Below, one piece after another: positions 24,117-36,290 of a stretch of 64,000 nucleotides of DNA (positions are counted from its first letter, which is position 1; the number at the start of each line of letters is the position of its first letter). The stretch comes from Struthio camelus (taxonomy: Eukaryota; Chordata; Aves; Struthioniformes; Struthionidae): contig NC_090942.1 in NCBI RefSeq assembly GCF_040807025.1, positions 70,672,487 through 70,736,486 on the forward strand. The letters are read 5' to 3'. The notes beneath the pieces are model-generated. The model saw nothing but the letters and a program-made list of their open reading frames with translations. It made no database searches and was not told the DNA's origin. Both the position numbers and the translations under genes were made by a program.

Positions 24117-24262
24117 CTCTCTAGACACATTTTCATTCAGAAAATGCTGTACAAGATCATTTACTACTTTTGCTTGGATTTCTCTATCCAACTGGTCTCC
24201 AATCTCAGCAAGCTGAGCACCAATCATCTGGAGAATTTCTTCATTTACCTCAGGGTCAAACA
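24117..24262 (-). CDS. BID: BID coding exon 3 of 5 (BH3 helix)
   Basis: This 146-bp exon starts with two bases that complete a split GTG codon (Val74) and then reads FDPEVNEEIL and on to LNENVSRE. It contains the BH3 domain: MIGAQLAEIGDQLDREI, with the key Leu91, Gly95 and Asp96 of the LxxxGD signature; the human equivalents are L90, G94 and D95. After caspase cleavage this helix activates BAX and BAK and binds anti-apoptotic BCL2 proteins. The acceptor is TTGGCAG and the donor is GTGAGT. Phase arithmetic with both neighbours is exact. Confidence 0.95.
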
Positions 24263-25307
24263 CTGCCAACACATAAAGCAGGATTTAGTTCACAGACTGC
24301 CGCCAGACTACGTTCACCACAGGTAAGTGGACTCATGGCATCCTGGCCGTCTCCATCAACCCCACCCCCATTTGTGACAGCTACAGGCACTACTGGTCAT
24401 TTGTGTCCACACAACAATATAAACTTTCCCAGAGACAGCGGGCAAATAGATTTTTAAGCGGTAGTCTGGGTAAAACGCAGCCTCACCCTGTCCAAAAGAA
24501 ATGCTACAGGGTGGGGTTAGAACGTACCAAACCAAAGTTTGTACAGGACGTTACAGCCATCACTTTGTCCAGAACTGGGGAAGTGGAAGAGCTGTTCTTC
24601 ATGAAGAAGAATTTCTTCATGAGCATCATCAAGACCTGTGTATTAAGCACTTTCTAAAACAGAGCACCTCCATTTTGCAAAGCTTCCCTGTGCTACTTGG
24701 GGACATTAGACCAATGCAAATTTGAAGGGCTACTTGCTGTAGCAGGTCCTCTCAGCCCTACTGAGATTGAGATCAGTTGTGTCAGCTGACACATCCTGGA
24801 CATGGGGGAAAACTCTGCTGCAGATGGCTAGTGAAGTACTAAGGGTACCAGTAACTACATGAGAAACTATCTCCACCACAGTGGTACAGCAGAAAGGGAT
24901 GAACTCAGTAACAAAACAAGAGCTGGTTCCGAAATCCTAGCCCCAGAACTAGTGCTGTTAGGGACCAAGTACTGAAACTCTCTCCAAGGAGCAATGTGAG
25001 GCCTGACATAGGATCACTGCTTAAGAAGGGCACTCATATTAGTACCAGCTCTGGGGCTGTTATGTGTAGTTTATCAGACAAAACACCCAGGGTGACAAGT
25101 AATCCAGAAATCCACAGGGAAATAAAGTGCAAAGCATTAGCTGTATTATCCCAACTGTTAAAACTCCAGCAAGCATCACCATCAACAGTCACGCTGTGGA
25201 GTTTCTCAATGGAGAGAAACGTACTCCTGCAACAGGCCAGCAGCAGAGAGGAAACAAGAAAATAATAATAATAAGCCTCAGAGGCTGGTGGGAAGGAGAG
25301 CACTCAC
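24263..25307 (-). other. BID: BID intron between coding exons 2 and 3
   Basis: The intron is phase 1. Its donor is GTGAGT at 25307-25302 and its acceptor is TTGGCAG ending at 24263. It contains no recognisable repeat or gene. Confidence 0.8.
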
Positions 25308-25518
25308 CCAGCTCACCATTCTGCAAGTGGCCACTCCGATTCCCATCTGTCTGAAGCTCCCCCTCATCATCATAGCAACAGAAATGTCTTACAGAAGGTA
25401 CGATCCCCTGGCTCTGTAGGGCTTGCAGTTGGTCTCCAAACTCGCAGTTGGAGGAGCTCTGGAGGAAGTTGTACAGAAGGATGCGCTCCATCTGGGTGGA
25501 TCCATAGCTGTGGATATC
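25308..25518 (-). CDS. BID: BID coding exon 2 of 5 (N-terminal helix, caspase-8 loop)
   Basis: The 211-bp exon reads DIHSYGSTQMERILLYNFLQ and onward to LQTDGNRSGH and QNGEL, ending with one base of a split Val codon. The first helix (MERILLYNFLQ) matches human ITNLLVFGFLQ. The LQTD-G caspase-8 cleavage site (Leu58-Asp61) is identical to human LQTD60-G. The new N-terminus after cleavage, GNRSGH, still fits the general N-myristoylation pattern, although Ser at the fifth position in human is Gly here. The acceptor is ATGTTTAG. Two donors in tandem, 9 bp apart, exist at the 3' end. The middle of the exon (about residues 34-54) is poorly conserved with human. Confidence 0.95.
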
Positions 25519-27435
25519 CTAAACATAAGACAGTCACTGTAAAACCTAACCCAGGAAAAGTACCGCTCCAAGTCTGCCTATACATTGTTTTCCAACAGTG
25601 GACGCACTTTTCTGGCCTCCTTTGCAGGTCTGGAATAACATCAGCCAGGGACCCTACAAGACTTGAGCAAATGCATGCAAACTCCTGGATATGTACTCAC
25701 CCACAACTGTCTGATGGTGAGTGCCAGACAGCTCTGTTCTTATGAGCCAGAACCAACTGTTCTTCCAAACTTGTTTTTTTGAAGGGAGCAGTCAGCTCAC
25801 CTTCTGTGCATTTTCAGCTGTTGCAAGGACTGCACCCCTGATCAGAGCTCCTCTATCAAAACAGAGGTGTACTCAGCACAAACCATCCACTTCCCCATTT
25901 AGACATCTGCATTTGGAAGACTTATCCCTGTATTTGGGGATTTGGTATTCTACTTCCTGTACATAACTGTAAGCCAGCAGCTCCCTATTTAAATGTAATC
26001 AGAGCATGGCAGTAACCATGCACTGAACAGAGGTAATAACAGCTTGCAAAAATGAAGGTTCACATTTCATCTCCCTCCTCAAAGGGATAGAGACAAGGTC
26101 TATAATAAACCTGTTCAGATCCCTGTAGAGAGCCAGGTGGCTGCCAGCAAGAAGACTGTTAGTAAAACGGCAGACCATTAGCATCTGATATCATCTACAT
26201 CCACTGTCAGTGCTGGCATGTGCTGCTTCTGCGGCCACACACCCTGCCACCCAACTACAGTCATACTGAGGAGGTCTGACAGGTAGCCAGATTGATGTAA
26301 GCAAGAGGTTCCACTACAGCATAGGCCGCAGGCCTCATAACCTACTAAGGCCTCTGTAAGAAACAAGGAGATTGGCCAATAATTGTAATTAAGCAGCTAG
26401 GAGAGAGCAAGGTGTGCAAGTGCAGAAATAAAGTGAGGAAAAAAATCCCTGCTCTGGCGTGCAGACCGTCTGTCTGTAAGAGAAGAAAGTGCTTAGGTTT
26501 AATTGGAACTCACAAGAGGAACCAAGGCTAAAGCAGAATGACCAGTCTTACCAAGGGCATAAGGTAATCAATATGCAAACAGGATGAACCAGATAATTGA
26601 AGGGGAGCCTAGGAGCGGAGTGGAATCTTGCCAGGTCACCCATACCTATGTAAACATACCAATACCATGCCATAGGGCCCAGATTACCAGAAATACCAAA
26701 TTTGGGTATAGATGTAGCAAAATTGGAACCAATGCAGAAAGTCAAAGATCAACAGAAGGCAGATCTTCCAGTAACACAGGTGTGAATGCCATGGATGGTA
26801 CTGAAGTTTGCCTGGTGACCCAAGTTCATCAGAGGTAGCCCCCTTGGACAGCCTGCTGGACTTACCACCAGGTTTTATGTCCAAAAGACTTGTTGCAGGA
26901 GGGCAGAGCAGAGATAGTTAGAACTGTACCCTAACTGGGGAGGGAAGGGCAACAGACTTCTATTTCAATAGCAGTTACGTAGTTGTTAAGATTTAAGTGT
27001 GATAAATAGCAGCTTTATAATTCTGTTTAATATTGTGCAAAATGATGTAATCATAAATTGATAATAGTGGTGTCTCTATTAGTCAGTTCGGTTAACTCAT
27101 TTATTAGTTTAAGTTGTGTGCTGCTTAACCAAACACTGTAGTCTCTTAAATTAGCCCTATCGCAAGCCTGCAACCTGAAGGGAGAGTGTCGGACCGTGAG
27201 GTAACAACAGAGCAGCCTGCAAACTAGGTCGTTCCATCCTCTTTTTGGCCATATTCCTGGAAGAGGAGAGCAGTGTCAGAGGCTCCTGCAGGAACTCTGG
27301 CGAAGATGAGAAGGGTATGAACTGGCACTTTTTTGATACATAGTATCAAGAGCATTTTGAAGTATTTTAGGCCAAGCACAAAAGAGAATCACTGGTCACT
27401 TTGAAGCACTAACTTCAGTCACGCCTGTAACTTAC
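25519..27435 (-). other. BID: BID intron between coding exons 1 and 2
   Basis: The intron runs from the GTAAGT donor at 27435 to the TTTAG acceptor at 25519. Most of its upstream half is filled by an unclassified LTR-like block (about 26355-27300). The rest shows nothing recognisable. Confidence 0.8.
26355..27300 (+). mobile_element. Possible degraded LTR-like insertion
   Basis: The block begins with TGTAAGAAAC. It contains ATAAAT/TTTATAA-like sequences and an AT-rich stretch ending near CTGCTTAACC, then a CCTGCAACCTGAAGGGAG segment, and finally CTCTGGCGAAGATGAG near 27292, which vaguely resembles the start of a retroviral primer-binding region (TGGCG...). Its composition differs from flanking intron. 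There is no clear target-site duplication, no terminal CA at a defined end and no gag/pol coding, so the LTR reading is weak. It could equally be ordinary intron. Confidence 0.2.
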
Positions 27436-27488
27436 CTGTTCCATGATGGCTCCAGAAATGGAGCGGCTTCAGTCCCAAAGTCCTTGCC
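27436..27488 (-). CDS. BID: BID coding exon 1: 5'UTR plus MEQ start
   Basis: The exon lies between the acceptor CCCTTGCAG (ending 27489) and the donor GTAAGT (27435). ATG is at 27444-27442 in the context GCCATCATGG, with A at -3 and G at +4. Only ATG GAA CAG are coding (27444-27436) and the next exon joins in phase 0 (MEQ-DIHSYG). An in-frame TGA lies upstream within the same exon, so the frame cannot extend further 5'. A second Met, ten codons into the next exon (QMERILL), is the nearest alternative start. The remaining bases, 27445-27488, are 5'UTR. Confidence 0.85.
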
Positions 27489-29545
27489 CTGCAAGGGAGT
27501 GAGAATGGAAGGGATTAAAGGAATAAAAATTCCAACAAACACATGCCTTTTACCAGTGCTCATGGGCCTGGCCAAATCTTGTGGAAACGGGCCTTTCTAG
27601 TGATGCATATCCCCATCTCTGCAAAGGGCTGCACAGCAGTCATAAACAAGGCTGAGAAAGTCGTAACTGTCCCAGCAAGAAGGGCCCTATGCAGGTAAAT
27701 GAGATAGGTAAAACGCTTTCCTGCCATAAACACATGGAAGACAGTGAAGGGATATGACCTACAAATGGGGCTTTAGAGCCAAGGTGGTGCTAGGGAAGGA
27801 AAGGACTACTATCCTTCATTGTGCCCAAGGCTGGAACAGAAAGCAGGGTTATCACAGACACACAGAGAAATCTCTGGCCTTGCAAAGGCAGCCCACGCAC
27901 GGCTCTTGGTTTTCCAGGTCCCTTGTGAGAACAGGTGAGCTGCTTGGGTCTGCGGGCACAGCAGCGTATTGCTAAGTGAAACATCCAGCTGAGCTTACGA
28001 TACATCTGCAGCACTTCAAGCGTCTACATGAACATACACAGATACGTGTCTGTATACACTGACCACGCAGGCTTATTGCAATACTTTTCACACAAGGGAT
28101 AGGGAGGGTTGGACTAGGTGTTATCAATGGCTTCTTGTTACTGTCCACTGAATGTCCTCACGTAAACAAAGTAGTGATAAGCCTCCAGGGAGGCTTGCCA
28201 GGAAGATGGAGTGAGGGAACAAGCAATCAGTAAAGCTAAAAAACAAAACAAAATAGTGTCAAAGGGAGCAAGAAAACTGAGCTGGGCACACATATGGCCC
28301 CCTAGGCTGAGGGAGCCTTCCTCTTTAACCTGCCTGTACTAAAAGCCCAGGGTAAATCTCCTCTGCCCCCACGGTGGGTGCAGAAGTTGACAGGGCTGAC
28401 CACTCACCTCCCCTGTGTATGAGCAGTGCCACAGGGGAAGAGGTAGGCAAGGAGGGCATAGAGGTGGCACCCTCACCAACCAAGAAGGGGACTCCTAAGA
28501 GCACAGTGCTCCCCTTATCTTCCAACCAGGCATAGCTGGCAGGCACGTCAGACCAGCAGGCCAAGCAGTCACATCCAGTATTTGAAGTTGGAGTAAGAGC
28601 GGCACTAGCGTGGCACGCAAAGAATACAGACCGCCTGCTGAAGCAGGGAAGGCAAGGATCCACTCTGTGGACCTTACGTTTGCTGTCCAAGATGCAACAA
28701 CAATTACACACGGGAATCCCTGATGCAAGCTGGCTTCAGCTCTCAAAGAGCAGGGCCTGGCTGAAAGCAGCACTACATTCCCACCAGGCCTTCTCTACCC
28801 AGGGCAGTAACCGAGCTGCAGCACAGGTGCTTGATGATCCAGATCAGACTGAAAGCACCAAGAAGCCCAACCAGATGAGCTGCTAACCACCATGGACCTG
28901 TGCTAGTGAAGAATTACCCTATTTCATAGTATCACCTTATATCTGTGTTTTAAATAAACAAGAGTGCAGGTGGAAAAGAGAGGAAGTGAAAGCAGAAACC
29001 AACTCAAACGCTGAAGGAAACCACAGAGTCACAACTTTGAAAAATTAGGAAATTCCTGATCTCTCAAAGGCTTTTAAAAGTCCCCAAGACCAAAAGACAA
29101 ACTCAAATATGTCTATTAGAAAATAATAATAATAGCCCAACAGGCAGGCGCTTATCCATGAGCTTTTATCTTCATTTAATCATTACATTAAACTAATAGC
29201 TTCCTAAAACAGAGACCTAAGCTTTGCTGCTGTGCTTCATGACATTGCTTTCTCTGTTCACATCAAATCCCTACTCCCGCCACTCACCTCTGTCCTAAAA
29301 GGCTCAGTGCTCAGTTTTCCTGTGACCAGATAGGGGCTCTGGAATGGGAGAGGGTGACCTCTTCTCCTAGAGGAGAGAGAGAGATGTTAACTCAGCGGAT
29401 GGAGAACTTGAGACAGAATCCCCGGGATCATGAGGCAAATAGAAATTTTTGAATAAGGCCTCCAGCCAGACCCTTTTTGCAAACCTCTCAGGAGTCGCGC
29501 AGACGAGCAGTATTTTTATAGGCTGGGCAAAGCCTCAACTACAAC

Positions 29546-29615
29546 ATATATTATACACATATACATACTATTTAATTTTTATATATATGTGTGTGTGTGT
29601 GCACGTGCACGCATA
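29546..29615 (+). repeat. TA/TG-rich microsatellite region
   Basis: Degenerate ATATAC/ATAC units lead into TATATATG, a GT run and GTGCACGTGCACGC. It is alternating purine-pyrimidine throughout, so it is a candidate for Z-DNA and for length polymorphism. Confidence 0.8.
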
Positions 29616-32600
29616 AATAAAGAGTCCAAGAGTCCATTCAAAGTGATCCAGTCCCAAACCAAGATGTTCATGTCATTGCTAACGAAAAGTGGATGTCCTC
29701 AGACGTTAACACTCCTGAGTCAACCACCACCTCCTGGACCATCATGGCTGATACTTACTACAGGAGGGCTGAAGGAGTAGTGAACATAGGCTGCTCACAT
29801 CCCCTTTGCTTTGAAAAATCACATTCATCACAGTGATCTCCTTGGGCTCCAACAGGAGCCCACCCATCTCCAGCCTAAGCCAAAAGCTTCTTGCAGAACC
29901 ACTGCAGTACTTTACAGTTGGTCAGATCAGTCCATGCTGGCTAATTCAGGCAGGTAACAGCCAGCTGACTTTGCAACGTGAGCGCAGGCTGAACAAATCT
30001 CCATATTCCAAAGAGAAAGAAGTTACCTCCTACTTCTTTCACATCACACTACATATGTGCAAAGGAGCAGATGTTCTCGTGCAGTTCGCCAACGGGAATG
30101 TGATACAATACAAGCCGCTACAGCTGTGAGCTGCAAACAAATAACCAGGTGAGCAGCAGTACCAGAGAGATCTCTCTTGCAAGACTTTACAGTGAGACCA
30201 CTTCCACCTAGCCAAACTGTGCTGTGATGACCTACTTTTTCCCCTCAAGGAGTCAAACTCCAGTAAACTGCAGGAAGGTCAGACAAGTGCAGTCAGGTGG
30301 TGATAAGCATACTAAATAAAACATCAGCCTGTACAGAGACCAACTTAGTCATTCCTACAGCAGAGAGCGGAATGGAAAAGCCAGGTCAAGACACCTCCCT
30401 GGGGACCTGTCACCTGACACGTCTTTCCAAGCAGAGCTCAGAATGCTGCTTTAAGGCCTCAGATTCCCTATGCTTTTTTCTGTCATGCTATTTCACACTG
30501 CCAGGAAGCCTCCTTGGCTCACTCCAAGCACTCATGAAACAGGCAGCCAAAGGGAAATGCACTACTGTCTTTTTCCATTCCCTGCTTTAAGAGAGAGGCA
30601 CGTGATATTCCAGGCTGGGGAAGAAAGAGGGCACTCTGCTCCATTCCCAAACTAGGGAATACAAGTCGAATGAAACGGAGATCCAGATCTAGTGTAGGCA
30701 TGCCCACACAGGTCAGCATGGAGAAGCAGGGCACAGTAGCTTGGCACAAGGCTGTGCAAACATCTCTACAGCTTCTAGTCAGCATGACAAGGCAGTAAGA
30801 AGAGCTTGAGTCTGTCCAGCTGTGCATGTTCCTCATGTGAATTCCTGGAAAGCTGCAGTAAGTCTAAGGCACCTGCAATAGCTTTAAAGCTCTGAAAGCT
30901 AAGCTTTCAAAACACCTAGTGATTTTCAAAGAGAGCCTGAAGTTTATGCACTAGTCACTAGTTTATGCACTAGGACCTAGCAGAGGTCCTTCCTGCATAC
31001 TGGGCACCCTACCCAGGTGAAAACCCTGAAGAACCTCAGTGCGGGCAGAAAGGGGCTGGGCAGCCCCTACCCTGCCATACCAGCTAGGTGCCCTGCTGCA
31101 CTCAGAGATGGGGTTGGCTGTGCATGGAGAGAGACCTACCGTACGTGAAGGTTCTTCCCATCTCTTTCCTCTCAATGGTTTGTCTCAGCTTTATGTAAAA
31201 TTAGACCCTCCTCTGGGCAAGTCCACAAAAAGAGAGACATTCAAAACCACCTATCATAGCTGTAAATTTCAGGATTGTGCACTCCTGCACACGAGCAGAG
31301 ATTAAGAACTACCGGGGCGGGGGGGGAAGGATGTTCCCCAAATCCTTATATGGTTTTTAAAAAAAAAAAAAAGGCAAAGAGGCTTGAGGATGATTATTTC
31401 ATTAATTCTTCCCTACATCAAGGAAGAAAGTGAAAGTCCTGGAGGGGTTCCAACCCTCAGCTAACAAAGCTCCACTTGGGTGGTCAAAAAAACACCTGGG
31501 AAAAAGAACAAGAACTTCTTTCATGTAGTTCTCTACTACTACAGTCCAGAGCCCTTTTTTAAAAAGTCACTAGTAATTCCAGAGACCTCAAGTTTCAGAT
31601 GATTACCTTGAATGAAAACAAGGGCTTTGGGTATTCAAAGTTCCTCCTGAGAAGTCAGACTCCTTAATGGAATCTCAAAAACTGGACCCCTTAAAAGCAA
31701 GCCCCAAACAGTGAAATCTAACTATGCCGCTGGCATCTAAAGTTTAGCCACTAACACTTCAGAATCCTAATAGTTTTAGATTCAGATTAAGACATTTTCT
31801 GGTGGATAGAAATAGTTACTTTACACTGAATGAAAAGCGCTGTTAGTAGGGAGAATGAGACAAGCGGGAAATAAAGGCTACAAACCCCACCTGTACTGAG
31901 GTCCAGAGTATATATGAAATAGTTTTCAGATAAAAGTATTTTTTTTCCTTTTTGCACCCCAAAATATTTGGGAAACAAGTAAATTTAGACCATTTGCTAG
32001 GCCTGCTTGTGGTTGCTAAAAGTCTTGGAATACATTTTATAGAGTATGATTTTTTTTTTAATTGTAATGCCAATTAATTTGATTAACACATTATGATCTT
32101 TCACACTCGATTCACTCAGACAAGTACGCTTAACATATTCAGTGGCAACAACTGCCTCTGAGAAACAGTCAGACTCCTTGAAGTGTTGAACAGATAGGAA
32201 AACAATTTGTTTTTTGGATCAATTCTTTCCATATTTATTCCTTATAAAACTTTTTTTTTTTTTTCAGGGGAAGGAATAATTTAAATGCAAGTTTAGGACC
32301 CTTGAATCAGCTCTGAAGAGTCAGACTGCAGGGCTGCTTCACTGCAACTCAACATTGTGTCATGGGAAAGACTCAGCAGAGAAGTCTCGCTAAATAATGT
32401 GGTTTCAGCTGGAAGTCTGACGTTGTTTCTTGCTACAATTTCTTCAGTGGCAAGTCTTTCTCATCTCCTTATTCTTTCCCTCTCCATCCCTCAACAGCAG
32501 CCACTGCCTGCTGAAATGTGAGTTGTGGACTGAAACAGCGATGAACCAGCAAAACTTAGGGAGAGGTAACCTCCAGGCGTGCGTTGGGGGGGGAGAAGGG

Positions 32601-34537
32601 AAATGAAAGAAAAAAGCTCAGGGAGGAAAAAAAACACACCAGAAAAATGTAGCATAAGAAAAGAGGATGGGAAAGACATGAAGCCTTTTCAGCCAGCCTG
32701 GGCACCAGCAGAAAGAAGCTGGGGTTACATGTAAACACATAGCAGAACACGCAACGAGTTTCATACTGAACCTTGCTCAAAAGGAGGCAGAGGACACAGG
32801 GGCAGAGAGCAACAAGCTGAGTTATTCAAAACTCCTCCCAGAAGGTGCTACATGCTACCGCAAGCCTACAATGGCATGTGACAAAATAAGCATTTCTCAT
32901 AACTGCGAATCATGAGACACTAGCAGACTTCACATAATGGGACTAACCTCAAGAGATGAGCTCTGGAAATCCAAAATAGTGAACAGTTACTTCCCTGTAG
33001 CTCCCACATACAATTGCTTCCCTCATGAAGAACAGTGTAAACACAACCAAAGCGGTCTTGTGAACCTCTGTAGATCTAAACAGACACACACATACATACA
33101 TACATCCCCTTGGACTTTCCCTTAGCTCTGACAACTGGAAACTATTGAGGCAATTACTTTCACCATGCACCTATATTTTCAAGCTTGTAATTCCTGTGAC
33201 AGTTTCCACCAAAAAAAGGTAGCTGTTAATCTACTAAGATGCTTTTATGCCTGCTCCCCCCACCTCCGTCTCTGTGCAGTCATATAGCCTTGCCTGTTTA
33301 GGTTGCATGTGTCTCAAAACAGGCCAAAGGTTAAGTAAACACCATTGCACAGCCTGAGCAACGCACCCGCCAGCTGCTTGTCACTGCAGAACGACAGAGC
33401 TCGTTCCACCCTGACACATGCCAGTTTTCACGAGAGACAACGTTGCGAGTGCTTCCCCCAAAGCAAACTTTCAAGGTTTCCTCCAAGGAAAACATCGCTT
33501 CAGCCAGTCATTGTGAGGGCAACAATGACTCCTGCGGCAACACAGACCTTACAGGTCTGGGGTGCCATCTGTTTCTCCCTCTCATGCCAATCTGTATTCG
33601 CTTTTGAATCCTACCAATAAACTCACCAGAGCTGCTGTTCCCAGCTGCACCCCACTAATGAGGGTTGGCAACACCAGAGGTGGCAGCAGGAAGGGCCACG
33701 ATCTCCTCTCTGATTCCAACCTTTACGGAGAGACTGTACCGCAAGTTCACAGGGCAGAAGGGAGAGGCAGGACTGCAAGATAAGTTACATCCCGTGGCTC
33801 TCTTCCACACCTACATCTCCTCCCACACCATAGCGCTATCTCTGGCTGTTCGGGGAAGGAAGAGCCGGGAAAAAGTCTCATCCACTGTAGGACGCTTCTC
33901 TCCCACGCCCATTACCAGCAGTGCTGTGCAACTTGGGGAAAGAGGCAGCACTGGAAATTTGCACAGTGGAACTACGGAGACACATACTAGGGTACTGGTC
34001 CCACAGGGCAGCTGTGGCCATAGCTGTGCTGGAGTGAGATAAAACCAGGTCTTCTCAGCCATACCACTGCCACACACTTGGTTATTTCAGGAACAAGCAT
34101 GGTAACTGCACGTTTTGTCTTCCCAGGTGGGGAGCTGCACATGGACACAGTGCAGCTGCAAAGCATGTAAGGTTTCACTTGCCCTATGAACAGTGTGGAG
34201 GTCTGTTGTGCCTCCAGACACTGCAAGCATGTCACCATGGCAGCCTCCAGCATAGCACCAAGAGGGTCAGCCAGCAGCATACAGATACCTGCTAGGGGAA
34301 CTCTTTAATAGCTCTCAAAGCTGCCATAAACAGGAGCAAGTCCTTGGACTACTGCAGCAACAGTGCAAAGCCACCCTACAAATCAACTTCCATCCCTTCT
34401 TCACAGTTCTTTGTTACGTTTTCAAGAGAGCTTGAAGAATCCATCCCTTAAATGATGCCTCTACTTACCATCACCTCATCTGTCCTCACAGCTTAGTCTA
34501 CGGACTGTCCGAACAGCAAATTAACAGGTCTTTCATT

Positions 34538-34562
34538 CCCCCCCCCCCCCCAAAAAAAAAAA
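34538..34562 (+). repeat. Poly-C (14) followed by poly-A
   Basis: A run of 14 C abuts a run of about 11 A in BID intron 1. Confidence 0.95.
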
Positions 34563-35021
34563 TCAAATCATTTCATGTTTGCAGCTGTAGCAGACACTGT
34601 CTGGTTAGGAAAATATACTCCTTCCAGCAGCAAACCCACATGCCTGTAGGGCTGATTTCTTTAACAACTTATCTAGATTCTGAGACATGTCCTGTACAAA
34701 CACCTGGTCAGATGTCCTATCAGTCAGTGGACCTATTGCGAGTTGTCAAGAACTTTAATTCACTCCTAACCCAAATGTGAAACGTAAAGTCTTCAAAGCT
34801 GAAACTGCAATACTGCATCAGTCATCAAGAAGGGGAAACTTGCAACCTGTACATTGCTCTCTGACTGGCAGCTGAACAATAAGAACTTTGCTTTATTTTT
34901 GGCAGTCATGATGACATCATTTGTAAGAAACAAAAACAGTGCCTGTTTGTCCCGTCCTATACCTGTTGGCTATTACCTGTCTTGTAGTCAAACACTTCAT
35001 TGTTAAGCTGCAGAACAAGAT

Positions 35022-35112
35022 ACCATTTTACAGATATAGAAACTGAGGCACTTGGAGATGATGTGACTTACTCTGTCACCCGGCATTTTAAACCCATGTT
35101 TCAAGCCACAAG
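35022..35112 (-). repeat. MIR SINE fragment (antisense to window)
   Basis: CCATTTTACAGATATAGAAA, CTGAGGCACTTGGAG and a GTGACTTACTCTGTCAC stretch together read as the reverse complement of the MIR core (tRNA-derived SINE with the CTCAGTTTC..TGTAAAATGG hallmark). It is recognised by its conserved core and is an old copy. Confidence 0.7.
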
Positions 35113-35324
35113 TGCTCAATTTCATTGCCTTCCTGAAAGCATTTCACATGCACAACTGCTTTACATAAAGAACTGTTCCTGGGAAGTAAGAAAGAGCAAC
35201 AGCACCACAGACCTACAGAATTCCTTATTCAAGGATATTTAGTTGTGCCAGACTGCTGTCCTAACACCCTCAGAGTCATGTGAGTGTAAAAAAAAAAAAA
35301 TCAACTGTTCTGCAATTTTTTGAT

Positions 35325-36290
35325 GTGGGAAGTTGTAAGGGACCTCTGGAGATCATCTAGCCCAGCGCCCCCTGCACAGGCAGGGTCAACTAGAGCAGGC
35401 TGCCCAGGATCACGTCCAGACAGGTTTTGAGTATCTCCAAGGATGGCGGCCCCACAACCTCTCTGGGCAACCTGTCCCAGGGCTCAGTCACCCTCACAGT
35501 CAAGAGGTTTTTCCCCACATTCAGACAGAACTTCTTGTTTGTGCTCGTTGCCTCTCGCCCTGTTGCTGGGCACCACTGAGAAGAGTCGGGCTCCATCTTC
35601 TTTACGTCCTTCCTTCAGCTATTGAGACGCATTGGTAAGATCCCCCCTCAGTCTTCTCTTCTCCAGGCTGATCGGGCCCAGCTCCTTCAGCCTTTCCTCA
35701 CAGGAGAGAGGCTCCAGTCCCTTCATCATCTTTGTAGCCCTTTCGCTGGACTCGCTTCAGGAGCTCCGCGTCTCTCTTGCCCTGGGGAGCCCAGCACTGG
35801 ACACAGGACTCCAGGAGAGGCCTCACCAGGGCTGAGGAGAGGGGGAGCATGACCTCCCTCAACCTGCTGGCAACGCTCTTCCTAATGCGACCCCGGATGC
35901 CGTTGGCCTTCTTGGCCACAAGGGCACACTACTGGCTCAGGGTCAGCTTGTTGTCCACCAGGGCCCTCATGCCCTTCTCCGCAGAGCTGCTTTCCAGCAG
36001 GTCAAGCCCCAGCCCGTACTTGGGGCATGGGCTTATTCCTCCCCCGGTACAGGATGGCACTTCCCTTTCTTGAACTTCATGAGGTTCCTCTCCGCCCAGC
36101 TCTCCAGTCAGTCCCCATCCCTCTGAATGGCAGCACAGCCCTCTGGGGTTATCAGCCACTCCTCCCAGTTCTGTATCACCAACAAACTTACTGGGGATGC
36201 ACTCTGTCCCATCCTCCAGGTCACTGATGGGAAAGTTGAACAATACTGGACCCATCATCCAGTCTAAAGTCCCTAAAGGCATCCCTATCA
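35325..36290 (-). mobile_element. CR1 LINE fragment, 5'-truncated
   Basis: The plus strand starts with GGGACCTCTGGAGATCATCTA and proceeds through the well-known CR1 3' region in reverse, so the element's sense strand is minus. Its 3' end is near 35325 and it is truncated 5' near 36290. Minus-strand frames show broken pieces of the CR1 ORF2 C-terminus: [20 protein letters not shown] with CVQCWAPQ (35698-35919) and NLLTVRVTEPWDRLPREVV (35390-35596). The reading frame is split among frames, so the copy is dead. This is the strongest evidence for a sauropsid genome. Confidence 0.93.

Noticed and set aside
30900-30975. Small palindrome AAGCTTTC and duplicated TTTATGCACTAG
   Set aside because: It is too short to distinguish from chance or slippage, with no associated element.
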